NCBI GenBank assembly: GCA_902363445.1
Contig: CABJAB010000001.1
Coordinates: 513,472 to 577,471 of the forward strand
DNA: 64,000 bases
Source: Lachnospiraceae bacterium
GTDB taxonomy: Bacteria; Bacillota; Clostridia; Lachnospirales; Lachnospiraceae
Reading direction: 5' to 3'
How positions within the stretch are numbered: position 1 is the first letter of the stretch; every line of letters starts with the position of its first letter. A program made the translations under genes and the position numbers. Under the pieces are notes generated by a model. The model saw only the letters and a program-made list of their open reading frames with translations. It was not told the origin of the DNA and ran no database searches. Positions 41,044-50,197 of this stretch are shown here, piece by piece.

Positions 41044-41661
41044 CTATGAAAAACGGACTTTCAGATATGCTTTGATCTCCTCCACACACTTTTCGAATCC
41101 CAGCTTTCCACTGTTCAGGCACAAGTCATAGTTTCGCAGATCCTGCCATTCATGGCCGGTATAATGCTTGTAAAAATCTCCTCTGTATTTATCGGTACGC
41201 TCAATAAACTTCTTCATTTCCTTAACGGTCATACTGTTCCGTTCCATTGCCTGCTCCAGGCAGAACTCCTCCGGCGCATGGACGAATACACTTGCCACAT
41301 TGGAAAAATCCTTTAGTATAAAATCCGCGCAGCGTCCGATGATGACACAGGACTGCTCCTCCGCCAGTTTCTTGATGGTCTTTGCCGTATAGTTGAACAG
41401 ATTGTCATTGGATATGAAGTCTCTGTCCTCCGGCTCGATTAGGTCCCCGCGGTAGACCTTAGCTCCCTTGAGCTTGGCAGACGGTCTCAGCCTCTCATCT
41501 GCGGCCCCGAAGAGCCGTACATGGATCCCGCTGTCCTCTGAGGCCATTTCCAACACCTCTCTGTCATAAAAAGGAATCCCCAAATCCTTTGCCAGCATCT
41601 TGCCGATGGTCTTCCCGCCGCTTCCATACTGACGCGCAATGGTAATAACCACTTTCTCCAT
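41044..41661 (-). CDS. Cytidylate kinase-like family protein
   Basis: 205 residues from the ATG at 41661 (AAGGGGG ribosome site); an upstream in-frame start at 41682 overlaps livF. P-loop VITIARQYGSGGKTIGKML near the N-terminus, a lid-type basic segment, and the VIIGRCADFIL and VFVHAPEEFCLEQAMERN stretches of the cytidylate-kinase-like (Cmk2) family. True Cmk normally has about 220 residues and different acceptor motifs, so nucleoside-phosphate specificity is uncertain. Unusually it is the last gene of the branched-chain amino-acid importer operon. Confidence 0.82.
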   Translation of the reverse strand: MEKVVITIARQYGSGGKTIGKMLAKDLGIPFYDREVLEMASEDSGIHVRLFGAADERLRPSAKLKGAKVYRGDLIEPEDRDFISNDNLFNYTAKTIKKLAEEQSCVIIGRCADFILKDFSNVASVFVHAPEEFCLEQAMERNSMTVKEMKKFIERTDKYRGDFYKHYTGHEWQDLRNYDLCLNSGKLGFEKCVEEIKAYLKVRFS

Positions 41662-41674
41662 GGCCAAACCCCCT

Positions 41675-42385
41675 TTACTCACCTAAATATGCTTTCTTTA
41701 TGGATTCATCGTTTAAAAGCTCCCCGGCATTTCCGCTCAGTACAATATTCCCGGTCTCCAGGACATATGCCCGGTCTGCTATGGACAGCGCCTTTTTCGC
41801 ATTCTGCTCCACCAAAAGCACGGTGGTGCCGGCGGCGCTCACTTCTTCAATGATCTTAAAAATCTCATTCACAAAGATGGGGGAAAGTCCCATGGAAGGC
41901 TCATCCATCAGAAGGATCTTCGGCTGGGACATCAGCGCGCGCCCCATGGCCAGCATCTGCTGCTCTCCGCCCGACAGAGTCCCCGCCGGCTGATTGCGCC
42001 GTTCCTTCAGACGCGGAAATTTCTGATAGACCATCTCCAGGTTACGGCTGAATTCTTCCTTCTCTCTCCTGATATAAGCTCCCATCTTCAAGTTCTGGTA
42101 CACGGAAAGGTGCGCGAACACCCGTCGGCCTTCCGGCACATGTGCCATGCCCATCTCCACTATTTTATGAGGGGGGATCTTCGTGATATCCTTGCCGCCC
42201 AGCGTAACCGTTCCTGCCTTTTTCGGAAGCAGGCCCGTGACAGCGTGAAGAGTGGTGGTCTTCCCCGCTCCGTTGGCGCCAATGAGCGCTATGACCTCAC
42301 CCTGGCCTACCTCAAAGGAAATCCCTTTCAGAGCCTGAATCATGCCATAATATACCTGTAAATCTTTAACCTCCAGCAATGCCAT
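41675..42385 (-). CDS. livF: Branched-chain amino acid ABC transporter ATP-binding protein LivF
   Basis: 236 residues. Walker A GANGAGKTTTLHAVTGL, signature LSGGEQQMLAMGRALM, Walker B ILLMDEPSMGLSPIFV: the MGLSP wording is diagnostic of LivF. Pairs with LivG as the second ATPase. 12 bases after livG. Confidence 0.95.
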   Translation of the reverse strand: MALLEVKDLQVYYGMIQALKGISFEVGQGEVIALIGANGAGKTTTLHAVTGLLPKKAGTVTLGGKDITKIPPHKIVEMGMAHVPEGRRVFAHLSVYQNLKMGAYIRREKEEFSRNLEMVYQKFPRLKERRNQPAGTLSGGEQQMLAMGRALMSQPKILLMDEPSMGLSPIFVNEIFKIIEEVSAAGTTVLLVEQNAKKALSIADRAYVLETGNIVLSGNAGELLNDESIKKAYLGE

Positions 42386-42397
42386 GTCCTGCTCCTC

Positions 42398-43156
42398 CTA
42401 TTCACCCAGATATGCCGTGATCACCTGCGGATCGTTCAGAACAGCCTTTGTCTCGCCCTGACAGAGGATCTCACCAAAATTTAAGACTGTCACTTCTTCA
42501 CAGATACCGCTTACCAGCTTCATATCATGTTCTATCAGCAGAATCGTCATCTCAAACTCTTTCTGGACGAACTTGATCGTCTGCATCAGCTCTTCCGTCT
42601 CATTGGGGTTCATACCCGCCGCCGGCTCATCCAGAAGAAGCAGCTTGGGATTCGTGGCAAGCGCCCTTGCGATCTCCAGCTTCCTCTGTTTCCCGTAGGG
42701 AAGGTTGGATGCTTTATATTCCGCTTCTTTGTCCAGATCGAACACCTTTAAAAGCTCCATAGCCTTTTCGTTCATCTCTTTTTCCACCTTAAAATACCGC
42801 GGAAGCCGCAGAAGCCCTTCGATGGTAGAATAGGAATAATTATTGTGCAGGCCTGCCTTCACATTATCCAGTACAGACAAGTTCTTAAACAGCCGGATGT
42901 TCTGAAAGGTCCGGGCAATGCCCGCCTTATTGATCTCTATGGCTTTCTTTCTGGTTATATCCGCCCCATCCAGCTTAATAATCCCTTCCGTAGGCTTATA
43001 TACGCCGGTGAGAAGGTTAAAGATCGTCGTCTTACCGGCGCCGTTGGGACCGATCAGCCCGTACAGCTGCCCTTTTTCTATCTTCACCTCGAACGCATTT
43101 ACCGCACGGAGTCCTCCGAAGGAAATGCCCAGGTTTTTTACCTCTAACAGCGCCAT
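42398..43156 (-). CDS. livG: Branched-chain amino acid ABC transporter ATP-binding protein LivG
   Basis: 252 residues. Walker A GPNGAGKTTIFNLLTGVYKP, IARTFQNIRLF (Q-loop), signature variant LPYGKQRKLEIARAL and LLLLDEPAAGMNP, the AAGMNP wording being typical of LivG. Starts one base after the livM stop, so tightly coupled. Confidence 0.95.
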   Translation of the reverse strand: MALLEVKNLGISFGGLRAVNAFEVKIEKGQLYGLIGPNGAGKTTIFNLLTGVYKPTEGIIKLDGADITRKKAIEINKAGIARTFQNIRLFKNLSVLDNVKAGLHNNYSYSTIEGLLRLPRYFKVEKEMNEKAMELLKVFDLDKEAEYKASNLPYGKQRKLEIARALATNPKLLLLDEPAAGMNPNETEELMQTIKFVQKEFEMTILLIEHDMKLVSGICEEVTVLNFGEILCQGETKAVLNDPQVITAYLGE

Positions 43157-43157
43157 A

Positions 43158-44225
43158 TCACTTAACCTCCTTTGTACGGGGTTTTCTGAGTCCGCGCAGG
43201 CGTTCCGCCAGCATTTCTTTCAGACGGCCGCCTCCCTTGCTCCAGTTAAAGATCATCATCAGGATCAGAACAATGGCATAGATCAACATACGGTAATTGG
43301 ACAGCCCTCTGAGCATCTCCGGAAGCAGCGTCAGGATAAACGCCGCGATCAAGGAGCCCCGTATGTTTCCTATACCGCCCAGCACAACAAATACCAGTAT
43401 CATGATGGACATATTATAGCCAAAGCTCTTGGGCGACGCCACCAGGGACGACAGGTTATGAGCGTACAAAACGCCTGCCACTCCCGCCAGAGCCGCGGAT
43501 ATGGAAAATGCCATGAGCTTGAATTTTGTGATATTGATGCCTATGGATTCCGCCGCGATCCGATCGTCTCTTATGGACATGATCGCCCTGCCCGCACGGG
43601 AATTGATCAGATTCAATATGATGATCAGCGCGATCAAAAGCAGAAGCATGCCTATCAGAAACGTGGAATCCTTTGGAGTCCCGTTGATTCCCTGCGGGCC
43701 GTTCACGATGACCTCGCCGGTGGAGTCCAGATTAAGCGCTACGGAATCCTTCATGGAAAAATGCAGCCCGCTGCTGTCCCGGCCGATGAAAAACACATTG
43801 ATAACGTTTTTGATGATTTCCCCAAAGGCCAGCGTCACAATAGCGAGATAATCCCCACGCAGACGCAGGACCGGAATGCCGATGAGAATCCCGAACAAGC
43901 CTGCCGCCGCCGCGCCGATCAAAAGCGCAAAGAAAAACCTGAAACCGTCGGGCATCGTCCCCACCGTCATCTTGGAAAAGAACGCGCTGGCAAAAGCCCC
44001 CACGCACATAAACCCCGCATGCCCCAGACTCAGATCGCCCAGGATCCCGACTACCAGGTTTAAGGAAATGGCCAGGATCATATAAGCGCAGAGCGGCACC
44101 AGAAGTCCCCCGATCAGGCTGGAAATAGCTCCCGCGGAGGAAAGGATCTGAATGATGACCGCAGTCAGAATCACGATGCCATAAGTGATGAAATTACTTT
44201 TTGTCGTTTTCTGCAAATGTCTCAT
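43158..44225 (-). CDS. livM: Branched-chain amino acid ABC transporter permease LivM
   Basis: 355 residues, BPD_transp_2 family with about nine TM helices; conserved LSLGHAGFMCVGAFASA near residue 66 and GGIGNIRGSLIAAFIL in the second half. Longer than LivH because of N-terminal helices and a loop, as usual. The basic tail (RLRGLRKPRTKEVK) ends in the cytoplasm. 11 bases after livH. Confidence 0.94.
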   Translation of the reverse strand: MRHLQKTTKSNFITYGIVILTAVIIQILSSAGAISSLIGGLLVPLCAYMILAISLNLVVGILGDLSLGHAGFMCVGAFASAFFSKMTVGTMPDGFRFFFALLIGAAAAGLFGILIGIPVLRLRGDYLAIVTLAFGEIIKNVINVFFIGRDSSGLHFSMKDSVALNLDSTGEVIVNGPQGINGTPKDSTFLIGMLLLLIALIIILNLINSRAGRAIMSIRDDRIAAESIGINITKFKLMAFSISAALAGVAGVLYAHNLSSLVASPKSFGYNMSIMILVFVVLGGIGNIRGSLIAAFILTLLPEMLRGLSNYRMLIYAIVLILMMIFNWSKGGGRLKEMLAERLRGLRKPRTKEVK

Positions 44226-44236
44226 CTCGTCCCTCC

Positions 44237-45118
44237 TTACACCTTTTCCTGAATTTTCTTGCCAAAAATCCCAGTGGGCTTCACCAGCAGGATTATGATC
44301 AGCATGGCAAATACGATCGCATCAGCCAGCTGGGATGAGATATAAGCCTTGGCTAAAATCTCTATGATGCCCAGCAGGATGCCGCCTACCATGGCTCCTG
44401 GTACGGAACCGATTCCTCCGAATACCGCTGCCACGAAAGCCTTGATCCCGGGCATAGCTCCAGTATAGGGGTTCAGGGACGGATAAGCCGAACAAAGGAG
44501 TACGCCCGCTATGGCCGCCAGGGCGGAACCGATGGCAAAGGTGAGCGCTATGGTCTTATTTACATTGATTCCCATAAGCTGCGCCGCTCCCCGGTCTTCA
44601 GACACCGCGAGCATAGCCTGGCCTGCCCTCGTCTTGTTGATGAACAGGCTGAGTCCCACCACAATCAGGATACAGGCCGCGATCGTCACGATGGTCACGC
44701 CGGATATCTGCAGAGCGCCGCCCGCCAAGGAGATTCCCTTAAAGGAGATCACGCTCTTAAATGTCTTTGTATCTGCTCCAAACAGAAGAAGCGCCAGATT
44801 CTGCAGGAAATAGCTGACGCCGATGGCCGTGATCAGTACCGCGAGAGGCGGGGCCATCCGCAGAGGCTTGTATGCGATTCTCTCAATCACAACGCCCAGC
44901 AGCGTACATACCACAATGGACACCAACACGCCGATCAGAGGAGACAGGCCGGCGTTTACCATAGCCAGAAAAGCCGCATAGCCGCCTACCATGATAATGT
45001 CTCCATGCGCGAAATTCAGCATCTTGGCGATACCATACACCATGGTATATCCCAGCGCGATTATCGCATATACACTTCCCAAACTGACTCCGTTGATTAA
45101 ATAGGATAAGAAACTCAT
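44237..45118 (-). CDS. livH: Branched-chain amino acid ABC transporter permease LivH
   Basis: 293 residues with the diagnostic LNFAHGDIIMVGGYAAF near residue 33, and the VFGGIGSVPGAMVGGILLG segment later. Eight TM helices. It forms the translocation pore with LivM. Ribosome site GGAGGAGG, 83 bases after livJ with a hairpin between. Confidence 0.95.
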   Translation of the reverse strand: MSFLSYLINGVSLGSVYAIIALGYTMVYGIAKMLNFAHGDIIMVGGYAAFLAMVNAGLSPLIGVLVSIVVCTLLGVVIERIAYKPLRMAPPLAVLITAIGVSYFLQNLALLLFGADTKTFKSVISFKGISLAGGALQISGVTIVTIAACILIVVGLSLFINKTRAGQAMLAVSEDRGAAQLMGINVNKTIALTFAIGSALAAIAGVLLCSAYPSLNPYTGAMPGIKAFVAAVFGGIGSVPGAMVGGILLGIIEILAKAYISSQLADAIVFAMLIIILLVKPTGIFGKKIQEKV

Positions 45119-45150
45119 TCGCCCTCCTCCAGACTTTTCCTAAATGAAAG

Positions 45151-45188
45151 AAGGGGTGTCCCAAAGTCATACTTTCGAGACACCCTCG
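45151..45188 (-). terminator. Intercistronic hairpin between binding-protein gene and livH
   Basis: GGGTGTC (45154-45160) and GACACCC (45179-45185) plus inner AAAGT/ACTTT. The tail CTTCTTTCATTT on the minus strand is only partly T-rich, so this is likely a partial terminator that keeps binding-protein mRNA above that of the membrane components. Confidence 0.7.
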
Positions 45189-45201
45189 CCTTTACTGTAT
45201 T

Positions 45202-46380
45202 TTACATGAAAACGTATGCGCCGTTTTCAATCTTCACTGCAATCGGCTCCTTGGTAGGCTCGCCATCTTCGCCCCAGGTAATGCTGGTTCCGGTCAGACC
45301 GGTAAATTCAATCTCCGTCATTGCCTTTTTCATGGCGTCTCCGATTTCGGTCACGCTCATATCCGGCTTGATTCCGGCTTTTTCTGCCGCCGCCTTAATG
45401 ACATATGCAGAATCATAAGCGTCCGCAGCGAACTGGTTCGGGGTTTCGCCATAGGCATCCTTGTATGCTTTTACAAAGTTCTGAGTCTTTTCATCTTCCG
45501 CGTCCACTGAGAACGGTGTCAGCAGCATCAGCCCTTCTGCCAGAGAAGTATCAAAGTTCTCCAGAGTGAGAATGCCGTCCATGCCGTCACAGCCAAAGAA
45601 GGAAGGCGCATAGCCCATTTCCTTTGCTTTTGCCAGAATCAGTGAAGCTTCCGTATAATACATCGGAAGGAACACCATTTCCGCTCCGGCGTCTTTCGCT
45701 TTCTGCAGCTGTACGGAGAAATCCTTGTTGCTTTCAGATGTAAACGCTTCTGCGGCTACGATCTCCAGCCCCTGGTTCTTCGCTTCCTTTGCGAAGTTCT
45801 CATAAATACCATTGGAGTAAGTATCTCCGCTGTTGTAAATGACCGCGATGGACTTCGCCAGATTATTTTTCGCAATATACTGTGCTGAAACCGTACCCTG
45901 TGCGGGATCGGAGAAGCACATACGGAATGCGTTGTCATACTTCACGGAATTAATGGAAGTTCCGGAAGGGGTGATCTGGAACAGGTTGTCGTTGTGGCTC
46001 TCTGCCACGACCGCCTCGCAGGCGCCGGAGGTAGTCGTCCCGATCAGCATCTGCATTTTCCAGTCCTTCAAAGTATTATAAGCGTTCACGCCCTTTTCGG
46101 CGTCTGCTTCGTCATCTTCAAATTTGTATTCAACCTGCGCGCCGTTGATACCGCCGGCCTCATTGATCTCCTTGATCGCCAGCTCCATGCCGTTCTTGAC
46201 TGCCGTTCCGTAGATAGCCGCGTCGCCGGTCAGAGGACCTGTGCCGCCTATCTTGAATACTGCGCTTCCTTCGGAGCTGCCGCCTTCATTTTTCGTGGAT
46301 TCTTTCTTTCCGCATCCTGCAAAGGCCGTCACTGCCATTGCAGCCACAAGGATCAAGCTTAAGATTTTTTTCTTTTTCAT
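45202..46380 (-). CDS. Branched-chain amino acid ABC transporter substrate-binding lipoprotein
   Basis: 392 residues. Lipobox AFAGC with Cys23, then a Ser/Glu/Gly linker. Peripla_BP_6 fold: FKIGGTGPLTGDAAIYG and NGMELAIKEINEAGGING at the start, TSGACEAVVAESHND (ligand serine/threonine region), IAVIYNSGDTYSNGIYE in the second lobe, and PNQFAADAYDSAYV. This is a LivJ/LivK-type amino-acid binding protein, delivering Leu/Ile/Val or related amino acids to LivHMGF. It has its own consensus promoter at 46433-46461. Ribosome site GGGAGGAA. Confidence 0.94.
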   Translation of the reverse strand: MKKKKILSLILVAAMAVTAFAGCGKKESTKNEGGSSEGSAVFKIGGTGPLTGDAAIYGTAVKNGMELAIKEINEAGGINGAQVEYKFEDDEADAEKGVNAYNTLKDWKMQMLIGTTTSGACEAVVAESHNDNLFQITPSGTSINSVKYDNAFRMCFSDPAQGTVSAQYIAKNNLAKSIAVIYNSGDTYSNGIYENFAKEAKNQGLEIVAAEAFTSESNKDFSVQLQKAKDAGAEMVFLPMYYTEASLILAKAKEMGYAPSFFGCDGMDGILTLENFDTSLAEGLMLLTPFSVDAEDEKTQNFVKAYKDAYGETPNQFAADAYDSAYVIKAAAEKAGIKPDMSVTEIGDAMKKAMTEIEFTGLTGTSITWGEDGEPTKEPIAVKIENGAYVFM

Positions 46381-46432
46381 TTTACATATTCCTCCCTAAT
46401 TGTCTCTCCCAGAAAGACGAATGTCGTTTCTA

Positions 46433-46461
46433 ATAATACTGCCCTTTCTTTCTACTGTCAA
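46433..46461 (-). promoter_or_regulatory. Promoter of the branched-chain amino acid importer operon
   Basis: Minus strand: -35 TTGACA (46461-46456), exact 17-base spacer, -10 TATTAT (46438-46433). An inverted repeat GGATTT/AAATCC at about 46484-46500 lies upstream and may be an operator. Confidence 0.85.
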
Positions 46462-46589
46462 GATATAATTCTTTTTTCATTGGATTTTTTTGAAATCCTG
46501 TAGAAACCGCACCTGAGTTGTGATAAGATACAGAATGGAAACGGAACAACTTCAAAAAATCAGATATCCATCGGAAAGGACGTGAATAC

Positions 46590-47405
46590 GTGGCAACCAG
46601 ACTGATAGCTTTGGATCTGGACGGAACTGCCCTGGCTGATCACCGCTCCATTACCGGCAGGACCCGCTCCGCCATATCGGATGCCCGGAAAAACGGCATT
46701 CTCGTGGTTCCCGCCACAGGGCGTTCCTACAGGGATATACCGGCGGAAGTCCTGGATATAACAGAATTTTCCTATTTTCTGACTTCCAACGGAGCCAATA
46801 TCCTGGACGGCAGAAGCAGGACCAGTATGTATACCGACCTGATACCCTGGCGGCAGAGCGTGGAAATACTCCGCCTGCTGGAAGAATACGACGTACAGCC
46901 TTCCGTTCATTTAAACGGAAGCAGCACCAACCTGAGGACCGCAGATCCGCGCATCGTGGCGCGGTATGGAAACACCGACTATTTCCTGCGCTGCAGCGTT
47001 GATAATCTGGCCGACTATATAGCCGCGGAAAAAGCAGATGTGGAAAAGATATTCGCCATCCTGTTCGCTCCGTCTGAAAAGGCCGCTCTGACTGCCAGGC
47101 TCACATCCCGCTGTCCCCTGACGGTGTCGGCTTCCGGCCCGGACAACATCGAGCTCAACAGCCCCACGGCCTCCAAGGGCCACGGCCTCTCTGTGCTCTG
47201 CCGGACATTAAATATCACTCCGGAAGAAACGGCTGTCATCGGCGACAGCATCAATGATATTTCCATGTTCCGCTTTGCCGGACGCCGGATTGCCATGGGC
47301 AATGCGGAACCCTGCATCATGGAGCTTTCTCAGCACGTGACAGACACCTGCGATAAAGACGGTGCCGCCCTTGCCATTGAAAGACTTATCCAACAAGAAT
47401 GGTAA
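46590..47405 (+). CDS. HAD-superfamily phosphatase, Cof subfamily
   Basis: 271 residues starting at a GTG (ribosome site AAAGGA). HAD motif I LIALDLDGTALAD at the N-terminus, motif III lysine in SPTASKGHGLSVL, and motif IV IGDSINDISMFRFAG. A type IIB cap lies between. Members dephosphorylate sugar phosphates, nucleotides or pyridoxal phosphate; the specific substrate is unknown. Followed 18 bases later by an AEC transporter gene in the same direction. Confidence 0.9.
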   Translation: MATRLIALDLDGTALADHRSITGRTRSAISDARKNGILVVPATGRSYRDIPAEVLDITEFSYFLTSNGANILDGRSRTSMYTDLIPWRQSVEILRLLEEYDVQPSVHLNGSSTNLRTADPRIVARYGNTDYFLRCSVDNLADYIAAEKADVEKIFAILFAPSEKAALTARLTSRCPLTVSASGPDNIELNSPTASKGHGLSVLCRTLNITPEETAVIGDSINDISMFRFAGRRIAMGNAEPCIMELSQHVTDTCDKDGAALAIERLIQQEW

Positions 47406-47423
47406 AGAAAAGAGGTTCGTCTC

Positions 47424-48359
47424 ATGGATTACTTTTTCAGCATCCTGCCCAAAATGGGCAGTTTTTTCCTTCTCATGTGTATTGGTGTACTGGTCGCAAA
47501 AATCGGCGTCATAACAAAGGAAAATATCTCCTTATTCCCGCCTTTCATCATAAAGGTGATCATGCCATGCCTGTCGTTTTCCCTTATGTATGAAAACGGG
47601 ACTACCTTCGCTTCCCTGGGGCATTACGTCCCCGTCATCGTCGGTCAGGTATCTTCTTACCTCCTTCTGATGCTGCTCGGCTGGCTCTCCTCCCGCGTAT
47701 GCCATATGAAATATCCCCTGGCCAATATTCACCGCGGCTGTCATCTGGGCGGCAACTATGGATTCATCGGCATTCCTCTGCTGATGGTGCTTTTCGCCAC
47801 CGGTGAGGGGCGTCAGTACATACCCATCTGCGCGGCGGTCGATACCATCTTCATGTGGAGCGCGGGCATTGTCTTTTTTACCTATACAAAAGAAAGAGGA
47901 TTGTCCTCTGGTTTCCGAAACCTCCTCAATCCGGTCATCATCTCCATCCTGCTCGGGCTGATCGTGACTTCCATTAAGCTTCCGGTCCCTTCCTTCATAA
48001 GCGATACCCTCGCTTCCATTGGAAACTGCAGCACCCCACTGGCGCTTATCTACCTGGGAGCAAGCCTCTGTTTCATCAGTCTTAAATCAACCGCAATGCT
48101 TAAAAATATTTTCGGCCTGATTCTCGTCCGTATGATATTCGCGCCTGTTCTGGTATATGCCGTTGCCAGCCGGTTCCTGCCAGAGACTGAGACCATTCTG
48201 CTGACTGTCATCTGCTCCACTCCGGTCATGGCTTCTACCACCAGCGTAGCCCACCAATATCATCTGGATGAAGATTACGCCTCCGCTTCCATCTTTGTGA
48301 CTACCATCGCCAGCCTTCTCACCATACCGCTGGTATTTTTCCTGACATCCTTTCTATAG
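47424..48359 (+). CDS. AEC (auxin efflux carrier) family transporter
   Basis: 311 residues, about ten TM helices in two five-helix halves. The first half has GVLVAKIGVITKENIS and the Asn-containing CHLGGNYGFIGIPLLM; the second half ends in ICSTPVMASTTSVAHQYHLDEDYAS, the conserved AEC C-terminal motif. Bacterial members move malate, malonate or amino-acid metabolites; here unknown. Cotranscribed with the HAD phosphatase and closed by the terminator at 48368-48394. Confidence 0.88.
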   Translation: MDYFFSILPKMGSFFLLMCIGVLVAKIGVITKENISLFPPFIIKVIMPCLSFSLMYENGTTFASLGHYVPVIVGQVSSYLLLMLLGWLSSRVCHMKYPLANIHRGCHLGGNYGFIGIPLLMVLFATGEGRQYIPICAAVDTIFMWSAGIVFFTYTKERGLSSGFRNLLNPVIISILLGLIVTSIKLPVPSFISDTLASIGNCSTPLALIYLGASLCFISLKSTAMLKNIFGLILVRMIFAPVLVYAVASRFLPETETILLTVICSTPVMASTTSVAHQYHLDEDYASASIFVTTIASLLTIPLVFFLTSFL

Positions 48360-48367
48360 AAACTTCA

Positions 48368-48394
48368 GGCGGGGTCCGATGGGCCCCGCCTTTT
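48368..48394 (+). terminator. Terminator after the AEC transporter gene
   Basis: GGCGGGG (48368-48374) and CCCCGCC (48384-48390) with further TCC/GGG pairing, followed by TTTT. It lies between convergent genes. Confidence 0.88.
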
Positions 48395-48398
48395 CTGA

Positions 48399-50003
48399 TC
48401 ATTCCTCCGTCGGTCCGTTTATGACCAGAACATCCCGTTCCTTCAGTACCGTACCGCCGCTGGGGATAATCACCTTTTCCTGCCTTCTGATCATTACGAT
48501 CAGCTTCCCCGGTTCCAGTACTACATCCGCCACCTTTTTTCCGGCCCAGCCGCAGTCCTCGCTCACAGGCAGCTCCGTCAGACGGATTCCGTCGGCCGCA
48601 GACATAGCTTTTGCGCTCAGGACTAGCACATCTCCCGCGAGGAGCACTGTATCCCCCTTTGGCACGATCTGCTCTTCTTTCCGCGTCAGAAGCGCCAGCA
48701 GTGTATCCGGAGGAAGCAGAATATCACAGATTGCCTTTCCTTCCCACGGATGCCCCTCTTTTATGGTGAACTGAATAAACTGGACCGGCACCTCTTCTGT
48801 ATAGTCATTGAAGGTCTTCAGCACATTGGCATGCTCATCGATCATTCCAAGCTTCCTGGCCGCCAGAGGAATCAGAGAGCCCTGGAATAGAATAGAAAAC
48901 AGGACGATAAAAAACACAATGTGGAAAATATCCATGCTGATGGCTCCCGGGCTCACTACCGCCATAATCGCAAACACAATGGAAGCCGCTCCTCGAAGCC
49001 CGGACCACGCCACGAGAAGCTGCTGATTCAGGCGGCAGCGAAACGGCGTCATTATGGCGAACACAGCCAGCGGACGGGCAGCAAAGGTCAGGAACAGCGC
49101 GATCAGAAGCGCCGGCAGCACGACTCCCGGAAGCTGGGACGGAAATGCCAGAAGGCCGAGCAGGAAAAATATCAGCATCTGCATCAGGCCGGTAATCCCG
49201 TCAAAAAAATGTACCAGGGCCTTTTTATTTTTCAAAGGTCCGTTTCCAAGCAAAATTCCCACCACATAAGCGCTCAAATATCCGTTCCCTCCTATGGCCG
49301 CCGGAGCCGCATATGCCAGGAGTACCACCGCCACGACAAAAATCGTATCAAACCCTTCTGTGGCAAAATGAAAATTTTTAAGAAACCAAAGGGCCAGGAA
49401 CGCAATCACCGCGCCTCCCAGAAGCCCATACACAATCTGCGCGAACAGCATATAAGCGATTCCGCCCGCCTCCGCCGTCCCGCTCATAATGGATAGCACC
49501 GTCATGGTCAGCATATAAGAAAATGGATCGTTGCTCCCGCTCTCCACCTCCAGCAAAGACGCCGTGTTGTCTTTCAGGTTGAGCCGTTTGGAACGCAGTA
49601 TGGAAAACACCGACGCCGCATCTGTGGAACTGATGACCGCGCCGATCAGAAGACTCTCCAGAAGTCTCATCCTCAGCGCAAAATAACAAAATGCCCCCGT
49701 TATTCCAGCGGTCATCACGACTCCGGCTGTTGACAAAAAAATCGCTTTAGCCGCCGCCGGCTTTGCTTCGCTCCACTTAGTCCCAAATCCCCCGTAGAAC
49801 ATGATAAATATCAACGCGACTGAGCATATCTGCTCTGCAGATCCATAGTTGTCAAAGGGGATCTTCAGTACGCCGTCCGACCCGAAGAACATCCCCAGAA
49901 GGATGAAGCCAAGCAGCATCGGAATCCCCAGGCGGCTGGACAAATGATTCAATAGTATGCAGGCAATGATTATAACTGTGACTAGAAGTAAAAAAACAGG
50001 CAA
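48399..50003 (-). CDS. K/H or Na/H antiporter, CPA1 family with C-terminal RCK (TrkA_C) domains
   Basis: 534 residues. A 12-13 helix Na_H_Exchanger domain (about 1-385) with the family's STDAASVFSILRSKR and ESGSNDPFSYMLT (ion-binding Asp), then two TrkA_C regulatory domains at about 405-470 and 475-530 (LLPPDTLLALLTRKEEQIVP; VVLEPGKLIVMIRRQEKVIIP). This is the NhaP2/CvrA plan, normally a K/H antiporter gated by nucleotide or ion. Monocistronic and convergent with the AEC transporter. Confidence 0.9.
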   Translation of the reverse strand: MPVFLLLVTVIIIACILLNHLSSRLGIPMLLGFILLGMFFGSDGVLKIPFDNYGSAEQICSVALIFIMFYGGFGTKWSEAKPAAAKAIFLSTAGVVMTAGITGAFCYFALRMRLLESLLIGAVISSTDAASVFSILRSKRLNLKDNTASLLEVESGSNDPFSYMLTMTVLSIMSGTAEAGGIAYMLFAQIVYGLLGGAVIAFLALWFLKNFHFATEGFDTIFVVAVVLLAYAAPAAIGGNGYLSAYVVGILLGNGPLKNKKALVHFFDGITGLMQMLIFFLLGLLAFPSQLPGVVLPALLIALFLTFAARPLAVFAIMTPFRCRLNQQLLVAWSGLRGAASIVFAIMAVVSPGAISMDIFHIVFFIVLFSILFQGSLIPLAARKLGMIDEHANVLKTFNDYTEEVPVQFIQFTIKEGHPWEGKAICDILLPPDTLLALLTRKEEQIVPKGDTVLLAGDVLVLSAKAMSAADGIRLTELPVSEDCGWAGKKVADVVLEPGKLIVMIRRQEKVIIPSGGTVLKERDVLVINGPTEE

Positions 50004-50088
50004 TAATTCCTCTCCCTTCCTGTGCTTCCATAGTTTTCTGTCTATATTGTAACATAAATCCGCTTTAACGCCCAGATTTTATGAAATG

Positions 50089-50123
50089 AAAAAGACAGCA
50101 GGTGTGGGACCTGCTGTCTTTTT
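50089..50123. terminator. Terminator after rubrerythrin gene
   Basis: Perfect 15-bp stem (50089-50103 with 50109-50123), with five A and five T at the ends, so it works in either direction; 75 bases after the rubrerythrin stop. Confidence 0.9.
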
Positions 50124-50197
50124 CCGGAATGTCCGCTCATCACGCGGGCTTCCGTTTCTTTTTCAAGATTTATCAAGGTAAGGAGGGAGTAGTCTGA

